Of a stretch of DNA of 64,000 nt, positions 1 to 9,904 are shown piece by piece (the stretch's first letter is position 1; every line of letters begins with the position of its first letter). The notes beneath the pieces were generated by a model. It was given only the letters and a program-made list of their open reading frames with translations, was not told where the DNA came from and searched no databases. The position numbers and the translations under genes are program-made. The stretch is from positions 1 to 64,000 of the forward strand of contig NZ_JAIGNP010000002.1 in the NCBI RefSeq assembly GCF_019711535.1, read 5' to 3'. Source of the stretch: Qipengyuania aestuarii. GTDB taxonomy: Bacteria > Pseudomonadota > Alphaproteobacteria > Sphingomonadales > Sphingomonadaceae.

Positions 1-62
<62 letters not shown>

Positions 63-257
63 AACATTACACCAAAACTACAGCACTGCTCGGTGGCTCA
101 TACGCCGCAAATGGCATTCAGCCAGCGGTGTGTGCCACGGCGAAAGTGCCGCTGGTCTTCTATGCCCACGTCCCTGCAAAATGACTAATTCAGCAAGATC
201 GGGAACGACAACCCAAGGTGCGATGCGGTATCAAAGCTTCCCATAGGAGGCCTTGGT

Positions 258-1142
258 ATGCGGCATAATCAAAGAATGCTTTACGCTGAGCGGATCGAGC
301 GGGCGGTTGAGCACATAGAACACAGCGTCACCCGGGGCGATGCGCCTACGTTGGAAGAGCTGGCTAACGTGGCGGCGATGTCGCCTTACCATTTTCATCG
401 GATCTACCGGATCATGACCGGCGAGGCGGTCGGTGAAACTGTCCGGCGCATTCGCCTCGCACGCTCCGTTTCGGCCCTCGCCGAACGGCGGCCCGTTGGC
501 GACGCAGCAGAGAATAGCGGTTACGCCACATCCCAGGCTTTCGCTCGAGCATTCAAGGCAGCGTCCGGCAGTTCAGCGTCGGAAGTCAGAGATCAGCCAG
601 CACTTCTCGATGCTATCTTGAGTGACTTGCGAAAGCCACGGCGCGGGGCCGGTGGGGCTTCCAGCGCGCTCGACATCGAGGTCATTTCTCTCGAGCCCTT
701 TCGCGTGCTAGCGATACGCAACGTTGGCGATTACGCGGAACTGAACGCAGGATACGAGCGGCTGTTCGGCCTCGTCCTTGAGCAAGTCGAAGAGTGCGAG
801 CTGCAAGGCATCTATGGCATTCCCCTTGATGACCCGCGCTTTACGCCCGCTTCGGAATGCCGGTTCGATTGCGCGCTGGCTACCGGCGAGGCCGGTCGAT
901 CTGCCGGTGACCTGGACGACCGACAAATCGCTGGAGGGGATTACGTTCGTCTGCGGCGCGTGGGGAACTACGACGAACTTCATGAGGCTATCGATTTGGC
1001 ATATGCGTACGCGGTGGATGTGCTTGACCGCGCGGTCGCAAATCAGCCGCTTGTCCTACACTATCTCGATGATCCCGAGGAGATCGAGGATGAGCAGCAG
1101 TTGCGCGCCGATATTCTCCTCCCTCTCGCGACGGGAGCCTGA
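258..1142 (+). CDS. AraC-family regulator with GyrI-like effector domain
   Basis: 294 aa. Residues about 12-110 form an AraC/XylS DNA-binding domain with two helix-turn-helix units (TLEELANVAAMSPYHFHRIY, then the SGYATSQAFARAFK helix). Residues about 140-290 resemble the GyrI-like/effector-binding domain (EVISLEPFRVLAIRNVGDY). This two-domain layout is that of Rob/SoxS-type multidrug-sensing regulators, with a small hydrophobic ligand expected in the C-terminal domain; the ligand is not evident. The ATG is preceded by AGGAGG at 245-250. The next gene starts 3 bp after the stop, so the two are probably co-transcribed. Confidence 0.85.
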   Translation: MRHNQRMLYAERIERAVEHIEHSVTRGDAPTLEELANVAAMSPYHFHRIYRIMTGEAVGETVRRIRLARSVSALAERRPVGDAAENSGYATSQAFARAFKAASGSSASEVRDQPALLDAILSDLRKPRRGAGGASSALDIEVISLEPFRVLAIRNVGDYAELNAGYERLFGLVLEQVEECELQGIYGIPLDDPRFTPASECRFDCALATGEAGRSAGDLDDRQIAGGDYVRLRRVGNYDELHEAIDLAYAYAVDVLDRAVANQPLVLHYLDDPEEIEDEQQLRADILLPLATGA

Positions 1143-1145
1143 CCG

Positions 1146-1655
1146 TTGATAGCCAACTTATTCGCCCCTGTGCTGATTTCGTCAGTCGCAATGCCGGCTG
1201 CTGACGATCCCGAAATACATCAGGTCCTCCAGCAAACAGCCTCCCGTGCGGAGCTTGCCGATCTGCAATGGCTCGAAGGGGCATGGGAAGGGGAGGGAAT
1301 CAACGGAGCCCTCGCAACCGAAGTCTACTCTGCGCCGGCAGACGGGCAAATGGTTGGCCATTTTCGCCAACTTGATACTGCCGGGTCCGCACTGTTTTAC
1401 GAACTCATCACCATCTCTCAGGTCGGCGATACAATTGAGTACCGGCTGAAGCATTTCGACGCAGATCTCACGGGCTGGGAAACGCAGAAGCAGGTGCGCC
1501 GCTTCCCTCTTCTTTCCAAAAACAAAGACAGCTGGAATTTCGATGGCTTGATCATCAAGCGCGAGGCGGAGGACCGTATGAGCATTACTGTTCGCGTGAG
1601 ACAGGATGACGGATCGAACGACAGCCTGCTATTCCGTTACCGCCGATTGCGCTGA
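1146..1655 (+). CDS. small exported protein, DUF6265-like
   Basis: 169 aa with a short hydrophobic N-terminus ending near AMPAAD, suggesting export. The body has the LQWLEGAWEGEG pattern and a beta-rich, lipocalin-like composition seen in the DUF6265 family; the biochemical role is unknown. The start used is TTG at 1146, directly after the regulator's stop. An in-frame ATG at 1191 would remove the signal-like segment. The 3' end overlaps the convergent gene by 19 bp. Family assignment is from motif memory and is moderate. Confidence 0.65.
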   Translation: MIANLFAPVLISSVAMPAADDPEIHQVLQQTASRAELADLQWLEGAWEGEGINGALATEVYSAPADGQMVGHFRQLDTAGSALFYELITISQVGDTIEYRLKHFDADLTGWETQKQVRRFPLLSKNKDSWNFDGLIIKREAEDRMSITVRVRQDDGSNDSLLFRYRRLR

Positions 1656-2506
1656 GCGGCCTCGCTTTCGAGGTTGCGTGCGAGTTCCAGATAAGGGACC
1701 GGATCCACATAGCGGTGTCCTTCGATCGTGGTGGCGAAATGGCGCAGCCAAGGCGTGTGTCCTGCGCCATAAACCACAAGGATCCGATCTCCTGGTTTGG
1801 CGTTCCGCATCAGTTTTGCGTAAATCGCCACATTTCTGGCGTACCATCTCGCATTCAGATGAGCTCCAGCGAGTTCTTCGCCCGTGATTATGGGCAACAT
1901 GGCATCGTAATAAGCCTGACCGCCGGCGAAATCGGTGGCGTTGATCTCCAGCAAGAGGTCGGCGATCGAACGGGTGCTTTGGCTTTCGCCGAAGCGTGCA
2001 ACCGCACCCCCGACTTCCTCGTTCAATTCGTCCAGAATTGCCGTTTGGCCCGATTTCGCAGCTGCCGAGCGCACTTTGTCGATCGGGAAGTAATCTTCCT
2101 CTCCGGCAGCCGATTGCACATCGATCCCTAAAACATGCTCCAGCCCGAGCCTGTCTGCTATGCGGTAACCTATCTGCACGATTTCATTCGGATCTTGTTG
2201 CAGCATCTCGGAAGAGAATCGTTCGTATTCGGCGACGCGATAATCCGGCTCCGGTGCCAAAGTCTCGACCATGATCTGCGTCGGCGCGAAAGCCGCCAGA
2301 GCACGCGCTACGGTGTCCAGCTCTGCTTGTCTGGTGGGGGTGAGGACGGAATCTACCTCGACATTGTGCTCGTCCAAGCCGGGATTGGAGAAGTGATAGA
2401 CACCCAGGACCATGACCTGAATGTCGTCGTTGTCAGTCTGCGCATGCACGCTGCCGGAAGACAAGCCAAATAGAGAGAGTGCCACCGAATAAAAGATACG
2501 CTTCAT
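1637..2506 (-). CDS. DUF5694 exported protein (TraB/GumN-like)
   Basis: 289 aa with a clear signal peptide (MKRIFYSVALSLFGLSSGSVHA, cleavage after HAQ). The mature part starts IQVMVLGVYHFSNPGLDEHN, the hallmark of the DUF5694 family, distantly related to TraB/GumN proteins with a GxxHF motif. No enzymatic activity is established for this family. A GGAG sequence lies 6 bp before the ATG. It stands alone on the minus strand and converges with the preceding gene. Confidence 0.75.
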   Translation of the reverse strand: MKRIFYSVALSLFGLSSGSVHAQTDNDDIQVMVLGVYHFSNPGLDEHNVEVDSVLTPTRQAELDTVARALAAFAPTQIMVETLAPEPDYRVAEYERFSSEMLQQDPNEIVQIGYRIADRLGLEHVLGIDVQSAAGEEDYFPIDKVRSAAAKSGQTAILDELNEEVGGAVARFGESQSTRSIADLLLEINATDFAGGQAYYDAMLPIITGEELAGAHLNARWYARNVAIYAKLMRNAKPGDRILVVYGAGHTPWLRHFATTIEGHRYVDPVPYLELARNLESEAAQRNRR

Positions 2507-2611
2507 ACAGGCTCCATTCGGTGAAGAATATTATGCTGTCTCCAAGAATATAATTCTGCGGACACTAATCAAGCGTCATCGCTCGTCGTCCTTCAAATAG
2601 CTATGCGTGTT

Positions 2612-4561
2612 TCACCCCTTCCGGCGGCCCGCGATCAGCGCTTCGACTACGGTCGGATCGGCCAGCGTAGAAGTATCGCCTAGCGAACCGTAATCGTTTT
2701 CGGCGATCTTGCGCAAAATGCGGCGCATGATCTTCCCGCTGCGTGTCTTGGGCAAGCTGGGGGTGAAATGAAGATGGTCGGGCGTGGCGATTGGTCCGAT
2801 CTCCTTTCGCACCAGCTGGCGAAGGTCGTCGCTCAGTTCTTCGGACGGCTCTTCCCCTGCAACCAGCGTCACATAGCAGTAGATGCCCTGACCCTTGATA
2901 TCATGAGGAAAGCCCACGACCGCCGCCTCGCTGACCAGCGGATGCAGCACGAGTGCGCTTTCGACCTCGGCCGTGCCCATGCGATGGCCTGCAACATTGA
3001 TCACATCGTCCACACGGCCCGTGATCCAGTAATAGCCATCCTCATCGCGGCGACAGCCGTCACCGGTGAAATATTTGCCCGGATAGGTGCTGAAATAAGT
3101 CTGGATGAAGCGATCATGATCGCCGTAAACGGTGCGAGCCTGGCCGGGCCAGCTGTGCGTTATGCACAGATTGCCCTGTGCTGCTCCATCGAGGACCTTG
3201 CCATCATTGTCGACCAGCTGGGGGCGCACGCCGAAGAATGGCTTGCCCGCGCTCCCCGGCTTCATGTCATGGGCTCCGGGCAAGGTTGTTATCATGATCC
3301 CGCCTGTTTCGGTCTGCCACCACGTATCGACGATCGGCGCCTCGCTGCCGCCGACATGGTCATGGTACCAGCGCCATGCTTCGGGATTTATAGGTTCTCC
3401 GACGGTGCCGAGGATCCGCAGCGATGACAGGTCGTGTTTCGCGACATATTCGGCCCCCTCGCGCATGAGGGCACGAATAGCCGTGGGGGCGGTGTAGAAG
3501 ATGTTGACCTTGTGCTTTGCGCACACCGCCCAGAAGCGATCATTGTCGGGATAATTTGGCACGCCTTCGAACATCAACGCGCTCGCACCGTTCAGGAGCG
3601 GCCCGTAAACGATATAGCTATGACCCGTAATCCATCCGATATCGGCCGTGCACCAATAGATTTCGCCCGGACGATAATCGAAGACATAGCGAAAGGTGGT
3701 TTCGGTCCAGACGGCGTACCCGCCAGTCGTGTGCACCACACCTTTGGGGCTTCCGGTCGATCCTGACGTGTAGAGAATGAACAGCGGATCTTCCGCGGCC
3801 ATGGGCTCGCAGGGACAGGTGGCTTCGACGTCGGCTGACAATTCGTGATACCAGTAATCCCGTCCTTCGGTCATCGAAACACTCGTCCCGGTGTGACGCA
3901 CCACCAGCACGGCCTTGGCCGGTGATTTGGTAAGTGCTTCGTCTACATTTGCCTTGAGCGGCACGTTTTTCGAGCCGCGGAGTCCTTCATCAGCGGTCAC
4001 GACGTAATCGCTTCGGCAATCCTCGATCCGCCCCGCAATGGCATCAGGAGAGAAGCCGCCGAAGATGACGGAGTGAACCGCCCCGATGCGCGCACAGGCC
4101 AGCATGGCGAAGGCGCCTTCCGGGACCATGGGCATGTAAATCGTCACCCGGTCGCCCTTTTCGACGCCCATCTTTTTCAGCGCGTTGGCCATGCGGATCA
4201 CTTCTTCCTGAAGCTCTGCATAGGTAATGTGGCGGCCTTCGCCTTCGGGATCGTCGGGCTCGAAGATCAGCGCAAGCCGGTCCCCATGGCCAGCTGCAAC
4301 GTGGCGATCGACAGCATTGTGGCAGATGTTTAGCTTGCCATCCTCGAACCATTTGATGTCGACCGGATCATAGCTCCAGCCAGCGATCTTCGTTGGCTTT
4401 CGCAGCCATTCCAGGCGTTCTGCCTGCTCGGCCCAGAACTCGTCACTGTGTTCGATACTGCGGGTGTACAGGCGCTCGTAATCGTCTGCATTGCAGGAGG
4501 TCTCGGCAGAGGCGGTTTGCGGCCGGCGCACCCAGCTGTTGGTGGTTGCGGTATCGCTCAT
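2612..4561 (-). CDS. acsA: acetyl-CoA synthetase
   Basis: 649 aa, full length for AMP-forming acetate:CoA ligase, which activates acetate through acetyl-AMP. The adenylation loop [19 protein letters not shown], the acetate-pocket stretch WWQTETGG and the C-terminal [11 protein letters not shown] with the regulatory acetylatable lysine are all present. An N-terminal ACAS_N segment is seen at about 25-85. GGAGG lies upstream of the ATG. The gene stands alone, with ligD 67 bp upstream on the same strand. Confidence 0.96.
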   Translation of the reverse strand: MSDTATTNSWVRRPQTASAETSCNADDYERLYTRSIEHSDEFWAEQAERLEWLRKPTKIAGWSYDPVDIKWFEDGKLNICHNAVDRHVAAGHGDRLALIFEPDDPEGEGRHITYAELQEEVIRMANALKKMGVEKGDRVTIYMPMVPEGAFAMLACARIGAVHSVIFGGFSPDAIAGRIEDCRSDYVVTADEGLRGSKNVPLKANVDEALTKSPAKAVLVVRHTGTSVSMTEGRDYWYHELSADVEATCPCEPMAAEDPLFILYTSGSTGSPKGVVHTTGGYAVWTETTFRYVFDYRPGEIYWCTADIGWITGHSYIVYGPLLNGASALMFEGVPNYPDNDRFWAVCAKHKVNIFYTAPTAIRALMREGAEYVAKHDLSSLRILGTVGEPINPEAWRWYHDHVGGSEAPIVDTWWQTETGGIMITTLPGAHDMKPGSAGKPFFGVRPQLVDNDGKVLDGAAQGNLCITHSWPGQARTVYGDHDRFIQTYFSTYPGKYFTGDGCRRDEDGYYWITGRVDDVINVAGHRMGTAEVESALVLHPLVSEAAVVGFPHDIKGQGIYCYVTLVAGEEPSEELSDDLRQLVRKEIGPIATPDHLHFTPSLPKTRSGKIMRRILRKIAENDYGSLGDTSTLADPTVVEALIAGRRKG

Positions 4562-4628
4562 TTATCTCTCTCCTCCACGATAGCTGGTCGTTGTAGCGCC
4601 TCGATCTCGGCGGCAAAAGCCGCTCAAT

Positions 4629-7145
4629 TCAAAGGTCCGGCAGATCCTGATCGGCAAGGCCCCAGCCCTTGAGCGATTTCGACTGTGCGCGGTCCAAGAG
4701 TTTCTGGGCTTCGTCGATTGAGAAGGGATGGGCAGTCTGCATGTGCTCAAGCTCGTTCCACCCCAGCGGCACGGCGACCGGTGCGCCGGACCGCGCGCGG
4801 GCGGAATAGGGCACAACGGCGGTCGAACCGCGCTGGTTGCGCATCCAGTCGATGAAGATCTTTCCCTTACGCTTGGCCTTGCTCATGGTGGCGGTAAATC
4901 TGTCGGGCTCCGCAAGGCTTAGAGCCTCGGCGAAGCGCCGTGAAAAATCCTTGTGCTGCGGCCAGCTGTGGCCCCGGTTCAGCGGGACGATGACGTGGAC
5001 GCCCTTGCCGCCGGAGAGCATGGCGAAACTGGTGAGGCCGAGGTCTGCCAGACGGCCGCGAATATGCTGCGCGGCGCTTTTCACGGCGGCAAAGTCCAGC
5101 CCTTCGTCGGGGTCGAGATCGAAGATCATCCGGTCGGGTTTTTCGACGGCATCCGAGCGCGAGGCCCAGCCGTGAAATTCGATCGTGCCCATCTGTACGC
5201 ATTGGAGGATGCCGCGGGTGTCATCGACAAAGAGATAATCCTCGTGTCCGCCGTCCTTCTCCTCGATCGCGACCGAATGCACCGCATCGCCCAGCCCGCC
5301 GCTGTCATGCTTCTGGAAAAAGCACTTTTTCGCGCGGCCTTGCGGGCAGCGCACGAGGCTGATGGGACGATTGGCGACGAAAGGCAGCATGACCGGGGCA
5401 ATCGCGGCGTAATAGTCGGCCAGTTCCCCTTTGGTCTGTCCGCTTTCCGGGAAGACCACGCGATCGCGGCTCGAGATTGCGACATCGCCGGCACCCCGTG
5501 CGATAGGCTCCGATGCCTCGGGCGTGACTGAAGCCGCCTTCTTGTCGTCACGCAGGCCGAGGAAGCTGCCGTGGCGCACGTTTCCATCCGCCGTGAATTC
5601 CGAAAACGCGATTTCCGCGACCAGCTTGGGCGTCACCCAGGTCACACCCCGCGCGCTTGCCCTGTCTGTTTCGACCGGAGGCGTCTTGCGTTCGAGCCGG
5701 CGTAATTTCTTCGCCAGCTCATCGAGATCGTCGCTGGAAAAGCCGGTGCCCACATTGCCCTTGTAAATAAGCTCGTCGCCCTCGTGCTGCGCCAGCAGGA
5801 GCGATGCGAAGGGTCGTCCCCGGGCCGAGGATTCCTTCCAGCCCACGATGACGAACTCCTGCCGCCGCGTGCATTTGACCTTCACCCATGATTTGCTCCG
5901 GCGGGACGAATATCGGCCGTCCACTGTCTTCGAAATGATCCCTTCCTGACCGGCATCGCACATGGCGCGATAGAGCTTCTCGCCGGCGCCAAGGATATGT
6001 TCCGCGACATGGATCGGGGGCTCCGCCGCCTCCAGCAGCGCCTCCAGTCGCTCCTTGCGTTCGATATTGGGAAGGGCGGCGAGGTCTTCGCCCTCCAGTT
6101 CGAGGAGATCGAAAGCGTGCAGAGCCAGTCTGTCGCCGTCCCCTTGCGATCCCTTCCCGCGCTTGAGCACCTTCTGGAGCGTCGAGAAATCGGGATTGCC
6201 CTTCGCATCGCTAGCCACGATTTCGCCGTCGATCAGACAAGGCGGCAGGTCTAGCGCTGCGATCGCGTCGACCAATGGGCCGAACTTGTCGGTCCAGTCC
6301 TTCCCGTTGCGCGTGTAGATGGCCACGGAATCGCCTTTGGCGGCGACAAGCGCGCGATAGCCATCAAACTTTATCTCATGCATCCAGCCATTGCCTGCAG
6401 GCACGTCGTCGACGAGCGTGGCGAGCTGGGGCTTGCGGTATTTGGGACGCCGCGCACTGCCTTTGGCGCCGGTCCTGGCTTTAGATGTGCGCGGCTTCCC
6501 AGATTTTTCCATCTGCGCGAGAAACGACTTTTCCTTCTTTACCGCCGCGGGACCTTCGCCATCCCTATCCGCCGCGATCTCGGCCATTGATCGGCCGGTT
6601 GAAACGCTTGTCAGCTGGCGTTGAACCAGCGCATCGCCTTCTCCTGCGTAGTCGTCCTGCAATTTGCGCAAGAGCCAGTTCTCGCGTTTTTCTTTCGGCT
6701 TCGGCTTCAATCGGATCAGCAACCATTCGCCTTTCATTCGCTCGCCTTCGAGCACGAAATGGAGATGGCCTTTATCGAGGTCGCTGGCGCTCTTGCCCTC
6801 GATCGGCGACCACGTGCCCCGGTCCCACAGCATCACCGTGCCGCCGCCATATTCCTGCTTCGGAATGACGCCTTCGAAATCCGCATAGGACAAGGGATGA
6901 TCTTCGGTGCGCACCGCCAGGCGTTTGATATCCGGATCGGGCGAGGGGCCCTTGGTTACCGCCCAGCTTTTCAGTATCCCGTCCACCTCCAGCCTGAGAT
7001 CCCAATGGAGCCTGGTGGCGTCGTGCTTCTGGACGATGAACAGATTGCCGCCCGAACTGCTCTGCTTTTTGCCCGCCGGTTCGGGCGTCTGCGCAAAATC
7101 GCGCTTGGTGTTGTAAACGGCGAGGGGGTCGGTGCGCGCCGCCAC
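4629..7145 (-). CDS. ligD: DNA ligase D, multifunctional NHEJ enzyme
   Basis: 838 aa from GTG 7145, which sits just past the ku stop and gives VAARTDPLAVYNTKRDF, like the usual LigD start. An in-frame TTG at 7199 would overlap ku by 50 bp. Domain order is 3'-phosphoesterase (about 10-170, FIVQKHDATRLHWDLRLE), ATP-dependent ligase (about 240-540, nucleophile lysine in HEIKFDGYRAL), then the AEP-type polymerase/primase (about 570-830, FDLDPDEG metal motif). With Ku it repairs double-strand breaks by bacterial end-joining. Confidence 0.95.
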   Translation of the reverse strand: MAARTDPLAVYNTKRDFAQTPEPAGKKQSSSGGNLFIVQKHDATRLHWDLRLEVDGILKSWAVTKGPSPDPDIKRLAVRTEDHPLSYADFEGVIPKQEYGGGTVMLWDRGTWSPIEGKSASDLDKGHLHFVLEGERMKGEWLLIRLKPKPKEKRENWLLRKLQDDYAGEGDALVQRQLTSVSTGRSMAEIAADRDGEGPAAVKKEKSFLAQMEKSGKPRTSKARTGAKGSARRPKYRKPQLATLVDDVPAGNGWMHEIKFDGYRALVAAKGDSVAIYTRNGKDWTDKFGPLVDAIAALDLPPCLIDGEIVASDAKGNPDFSTLQKVLKRGKGSQGDGDRLALHAFDLLELEGEDLAALPNIERKERLEALLEAAEPPIHVAEHILGAGEKLYRAMCDAGQEGIISKTVDGRYSSRRSKSWVKVKCTRRQEFVIVGWKESSARGRPFASLLLAQHEGDELIYKGNVGTGFSSDDLDELAKKLRRLERKTPPVETDRASARGVTWVTPKLVAEIAFSEFTADGNVRHGSFLGLRDDKKAASVTPEASEPIARGAGDVAISSRDRVVFPESGQTKGELADYYAAIAPVMLPFVANRPISLVRCPQGRAKKCFFQKHDSGGLGDAVHSVAIEEKDGGHEDYLFVDDTRGILQCVQMGTIEFHGWASRSDAVEKPDRMIFDLDPDEGLDFAAVKSAAQHIRGRLADLGLTSFAMLSGGKGVHVIVPLNRGHSWPQHKDFSRRFAEALSLAEPDRFTATMSKAKRKGKIFIDWMRNQRGSTAVVPYSARARSGAPVAVPLGWNELEHMQTAHPFSIDEAQKLLDRAQSKSLKGWGLADQDLPDL

Positions 7146-7149
7146 CGGG

Positions 7150-7977
7150 TCAGGCCGACTTCTTACGCTTGGGCGCCTTTTTGGGCTTGTCCTCGCCAAC
7201 CGATTTCTTGAGCGCAGCCATCAGGTCGATCACATTACCCCCGCCGCTTTCCGGCTCGTCGACATCCTCGACGATGGTCTTCTTGCTCTTCGACTTCGCT
7301 TTCTTGTCGATCAGTTTCTTGAGCGCATCGGCATAGCGATCCTCGAACTCGCCTGCATCGAACGGCGCAGTCTTCTGCTCGATCAGCGTATTGGCGAGAT
7401 CCAGCAGTTCCTTTTTGGGTTTGGTTTCCTCGATATCATCGAAAAAGGACTGTCCGGCGCGAACCTCATCGGCATAACGGAGCGTCTCGAGCAGAAGGCC
7501 CTTTCCGCAAGGCTTGATCGCGACAAGCTTTTCACTCCCCCGGACCGACAATTGCCCTAGCGCGACCTTTTTCGCCTTGCGCAGGGCTTCGCGCAGCACG
7601 ACGAAAGCCTCTTCCGCCAGCTCATCCTGCGGAGCGACGTAATAGGGCTTTTCAAAATAGAGGGGATCGATCTCGCAGGCATCCACGAACTGGACCAGTT
7701 CCAGCGTCCGCTTGCTTTCTATTTTGACCGCTTCGATCTCTTCGTCTTCGAGAAGGACATAATTGCCCTTCGAGACTTCGTAACCGCGAATGATGTCGTC
7801 GCGATCGACCGGGCCAACACCCTCGACCACTTTTTCATAGGAAATGCGTTTGCCGCTCGGCTCGTGGATCTGGTTGAACCGGATTTTCGCCCCGGACTTG
7901 GTTGCGGAGTATATTTCGACCGGAATCGAAACCAGCGCCAGCCTGATCTGTCCCTGCCAATATGCGCGTGCCGCCAT
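7150..7977 (-). CDS. ku: Ku protein, NHEJ end-binding factor
   Basis: 275 aa. The reading frame extends upstream to 8292, but the extension is arginine/proline-rich and unlike Ku; the family start MAARAYWQGQIRLALVSIPV lies at 7977 with an AAGGGA sequence just before it. The Ku core spans about 1-210 and the tail is lysine-rich (KKAKSKSKK, KAPKRKKSA), as in bacterial Ku C-termini that assist DNA binding. Ku forms a homodimer that threads onto broken ends and recruits LigD, encoded next downstream. Confidence 0.95.
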   Translation of the reverse strand: MAARAYWQGQIRLALVSIPVEIYSATKSGAKIRFNQIHEPSGKRISYEKVVEGVGPVDRDDIIRGYEVSKGNYVLLEDEEIEAVKIESKRTLELVQFVDACEIDPLYFEKPYYVAPQDELAEEAFVVLREALRKAKKVALGQLSVRGSEKLVAIKPCGKGLLLETLRYADEVRAGQSFFDDIEETKPKKELLDLANTLIEQKTAPFDAGEFEDRYADALKKLIDKKAKSKSKKTIVEDVDEPESGGGNVIDLMAALKKSVGEDKPKKAPKRKKSA

Positions 7978-8072
7978 GAACCATCCCTTCGGATAGGTAG
8001 CGTTCCGGCGCGCAATTGGTTTCCTGCAGCGTCCCGGGATCGCCTTATGTGGAGAGCGCCAGTTGGTAGAGC

Positions 8073-8453
8073 TTAATGGGTGAGCCGGTTGCGCATCCGG
8101 TATCGGCCATTTTCGAATTGCTCGAAATATTGGTGCACATCCGGGTGCGAAACGGGGCCGGCCAGCGAATCGCCAATCAGGTTCTGCTGGCTGACATAGG
8201 CGACGTAATCGCTCTCGTCGCTTTCCGCGAGCAGGTGGTAGAAGGGCTGATCGCGGTCGGGCCGGATCTCTTCCGGGATGGCCTGATACCATTCCTCGCT
8301 ATTGGCGAAGACCGGATCGATATCGAAGATTACGCCGCGAAAATCGAACGCCTTGTGACGGACGACGTCACCGATCGCGAAGCGTGTGCGTAGACGGCTC
8401 GGCGCGTCCAGAGTGCGGCCTGCCTGTGCGGAGAAAAACGAAGATCTTTCCAT
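8073..8453 (-). CDS. hspQ: heat shock protein HspQ (YccV-like)
   Basis: 126 aa from ATG 8453; upstream codons in the same frame run into the region next to the tRNA and look non-coding. The domain begins RFAIGDVVRHKAFDFRGVIF and continues with DQPFYHLLAESD and YVSQQNL, the conserved blocks of the hemimethylated-DNA-binding/HspQ family. In enterobacteria HspQ modulates DnaA stability and Lon-type proteolysis (family knowledge). The start is not supported by a strong Shine-Dalgarno and could be a little further in. Confidence 0.85.
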   Translation of the reverse strand: MERSSFFSAQAGRTLDAPSRLRTRFAIGDVVRHKAFDFRGVIFDIDPVFANSEEWYQAIPEEIRPDRDQPFYHLLAESDESDYVAYVSQQNLIGDSLAGPVSHPDVHQYFEQFENGRYRMRNRLTH

Positions 8454-8615
8454 GAGTTTGCAGAATATGGTCCCGGACGCGCTCAAGACAAGGCCTTGGC
8501 CGGGCTCGTCCCCCGAATTCGTAAGACAAAGGGCTTGGCAAGGCGATGGGACGGGGTTAAGGGGCGCGCTCGCTTCGACCCGGGTCGCATGACCCCGAAA
8601 GCGCACCCGATTTGC

Positions 8616-8705
<90 letters not shown>

Positions 8706-8902
8706 TCAATCCTCTGAAATCACGCGCATTTAACCTATGGCATCGACCGCCCTCCAGCGCTGCGCATGCTTGGTAAGACGGCGTCTGAACCATGCCGCTG
8801 CTGCTCCCGATGTCGCAAATGACGGTGGCAGCCCAAGACGTGCCCAGCCAATCGCCGGTATGCTTTTGGCGCAAGCCTTCTCGGGGTAACTCGTTGCAGT
8901 TT

Positions 8903-9904
8903 TCAATCGTCGGGCGATTTGCGGGCGATGAGTGCGAGCAGCGCGAAGCTGGCAAGCCAGTGTTCTCCGGCGTAGTCGCCCGCTATGTGTTCGCTCCCAC
9001 TGGCCAGGTGCAGATTGCCGCGTTGCATGACCTGCTCTCTCACGGGGTGCGGGCCCAGCGCTTCCGCTATGGAGTAGAGGCACCATGACCGGCTGAGGTT
9101 GAGCCCGTCGAGATGGGCGATTTTGCCGTCGCTGCGATCGCTGACGGTGACGGGCCAACATTCATTCCCGAGCCAGCCATTGTTTATCACGAGCGCCTCA
9201 AGCCAAGGTGCGAACTGGCTGTTCGGCATAACCCGGCTCATCAGAAGTGCAGCGCTCAGAACAGGCGACAGGAATTCATCGCCACCAGGCTCCCAGCCTG
9301 CGTAGTCCTTTTTCGCAGCAAAGGCGGCGAGCGACCATTCGTCGATTGTCGCCAGCAATTTGGGATCGTGCGTCTCGGCCCACTGGCGGGCAAGGACCAG
9401 TGCGAAGGCCGTATTGAAATGCGTGCCGACAGTGATCGGATAGGTAAGGATCCGCAGATAATCGCCCAGACGCTCGGCAAAAGCGCGGGCGAGCGGTTCC
9501 AGCCTCCTGGCCCAGTCGGCATCTTCATGCCGCTCCGCTTCCTCGTGGAGATAGAGCAGCCAGGCCCAGCCATAGGGCCGCTCGAACCCACGGGACTCCG
9601 GCCTTTCCAGATAAGCGAGCTCGGCGGAGAGCTTGGCTTCGGTAAACGTCGCATCTGCAAGCGCCGCTATATCGCGTGCTTCCGGGGTGTTGGGATAAAG
9701 CCGCTTCACCGTCAGCAGCGTCCACCACCCATGGACGCAGCTATGCCAATCGAAGCTGCCGACGAATACCGGATGCAGTTTGCGGGGAGGGAGCACATCT
9801 GCATCGCTCCCCATCACATGATCGAGCTTGTGCGGATATTCCTTCCCGACATGTCCAAGCGCGATTTTGGCGAAGGTCCGGGCGGTATCTTCGGTCAGTT
9901 CCAT
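8903..9904 (-). CDS. DUF2891 family protein
   Basis: 333 aa, no signal peptide or membrane segments. The sequence fits DUF2891, with VGSFDWHSCVHGWWTLLT near residue 50 and recurrent W/H/E-rich helices (PYGWAWLLYLHEEAERHEDA, LGNECWPVTVSDRSDG) resembling an alpha/alpha-barrel. Its activity is unknown. It overlaps the DUF979 gene by 10 bp and closes the 5-oxoproline operon, which suggests a job in uptake or processing of 5-oxoproline or pyroglutamyl compounds (inference from context only). Confidence 0.8.
   Translation of the reverse strand: MELTEDTARTFAKIALGHVGKEYPHKLDHVMGSDADVLPPRKLHPVFVGSFDWHSCVHGWWTLLTVKRLYPNTPEARDIAALADATFTEAKLSAELAYLERPESRGFERPYGWAWLLYLHEEAERHEDADWARRLEPLARAFAERLGDYLRILTYPITVGTHFNTAFALVLARQWAETHDPKLLATIDEWSLAAFAAKKDYAGWEPGGDEFLSPVLSAALLMSRVMPNSQFAPWLEALVINNGWLGNECWPVTVSDRSDGKIAHLDGLNLSRSWCLYSIAEALGPHPVREQVMQRGNLHLASGSEHIAGDYAGEHWLASFALLALIARKSPDD

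Noticed and set aside
7978..8292. N-terminal extension of the ku frame (105 extra codons)
   Set aside because: Arginine/proline-rich, unlike Ku, and overlaps the hspQ gene on the same strand; the family start at 7977 has a ribosome binding site.
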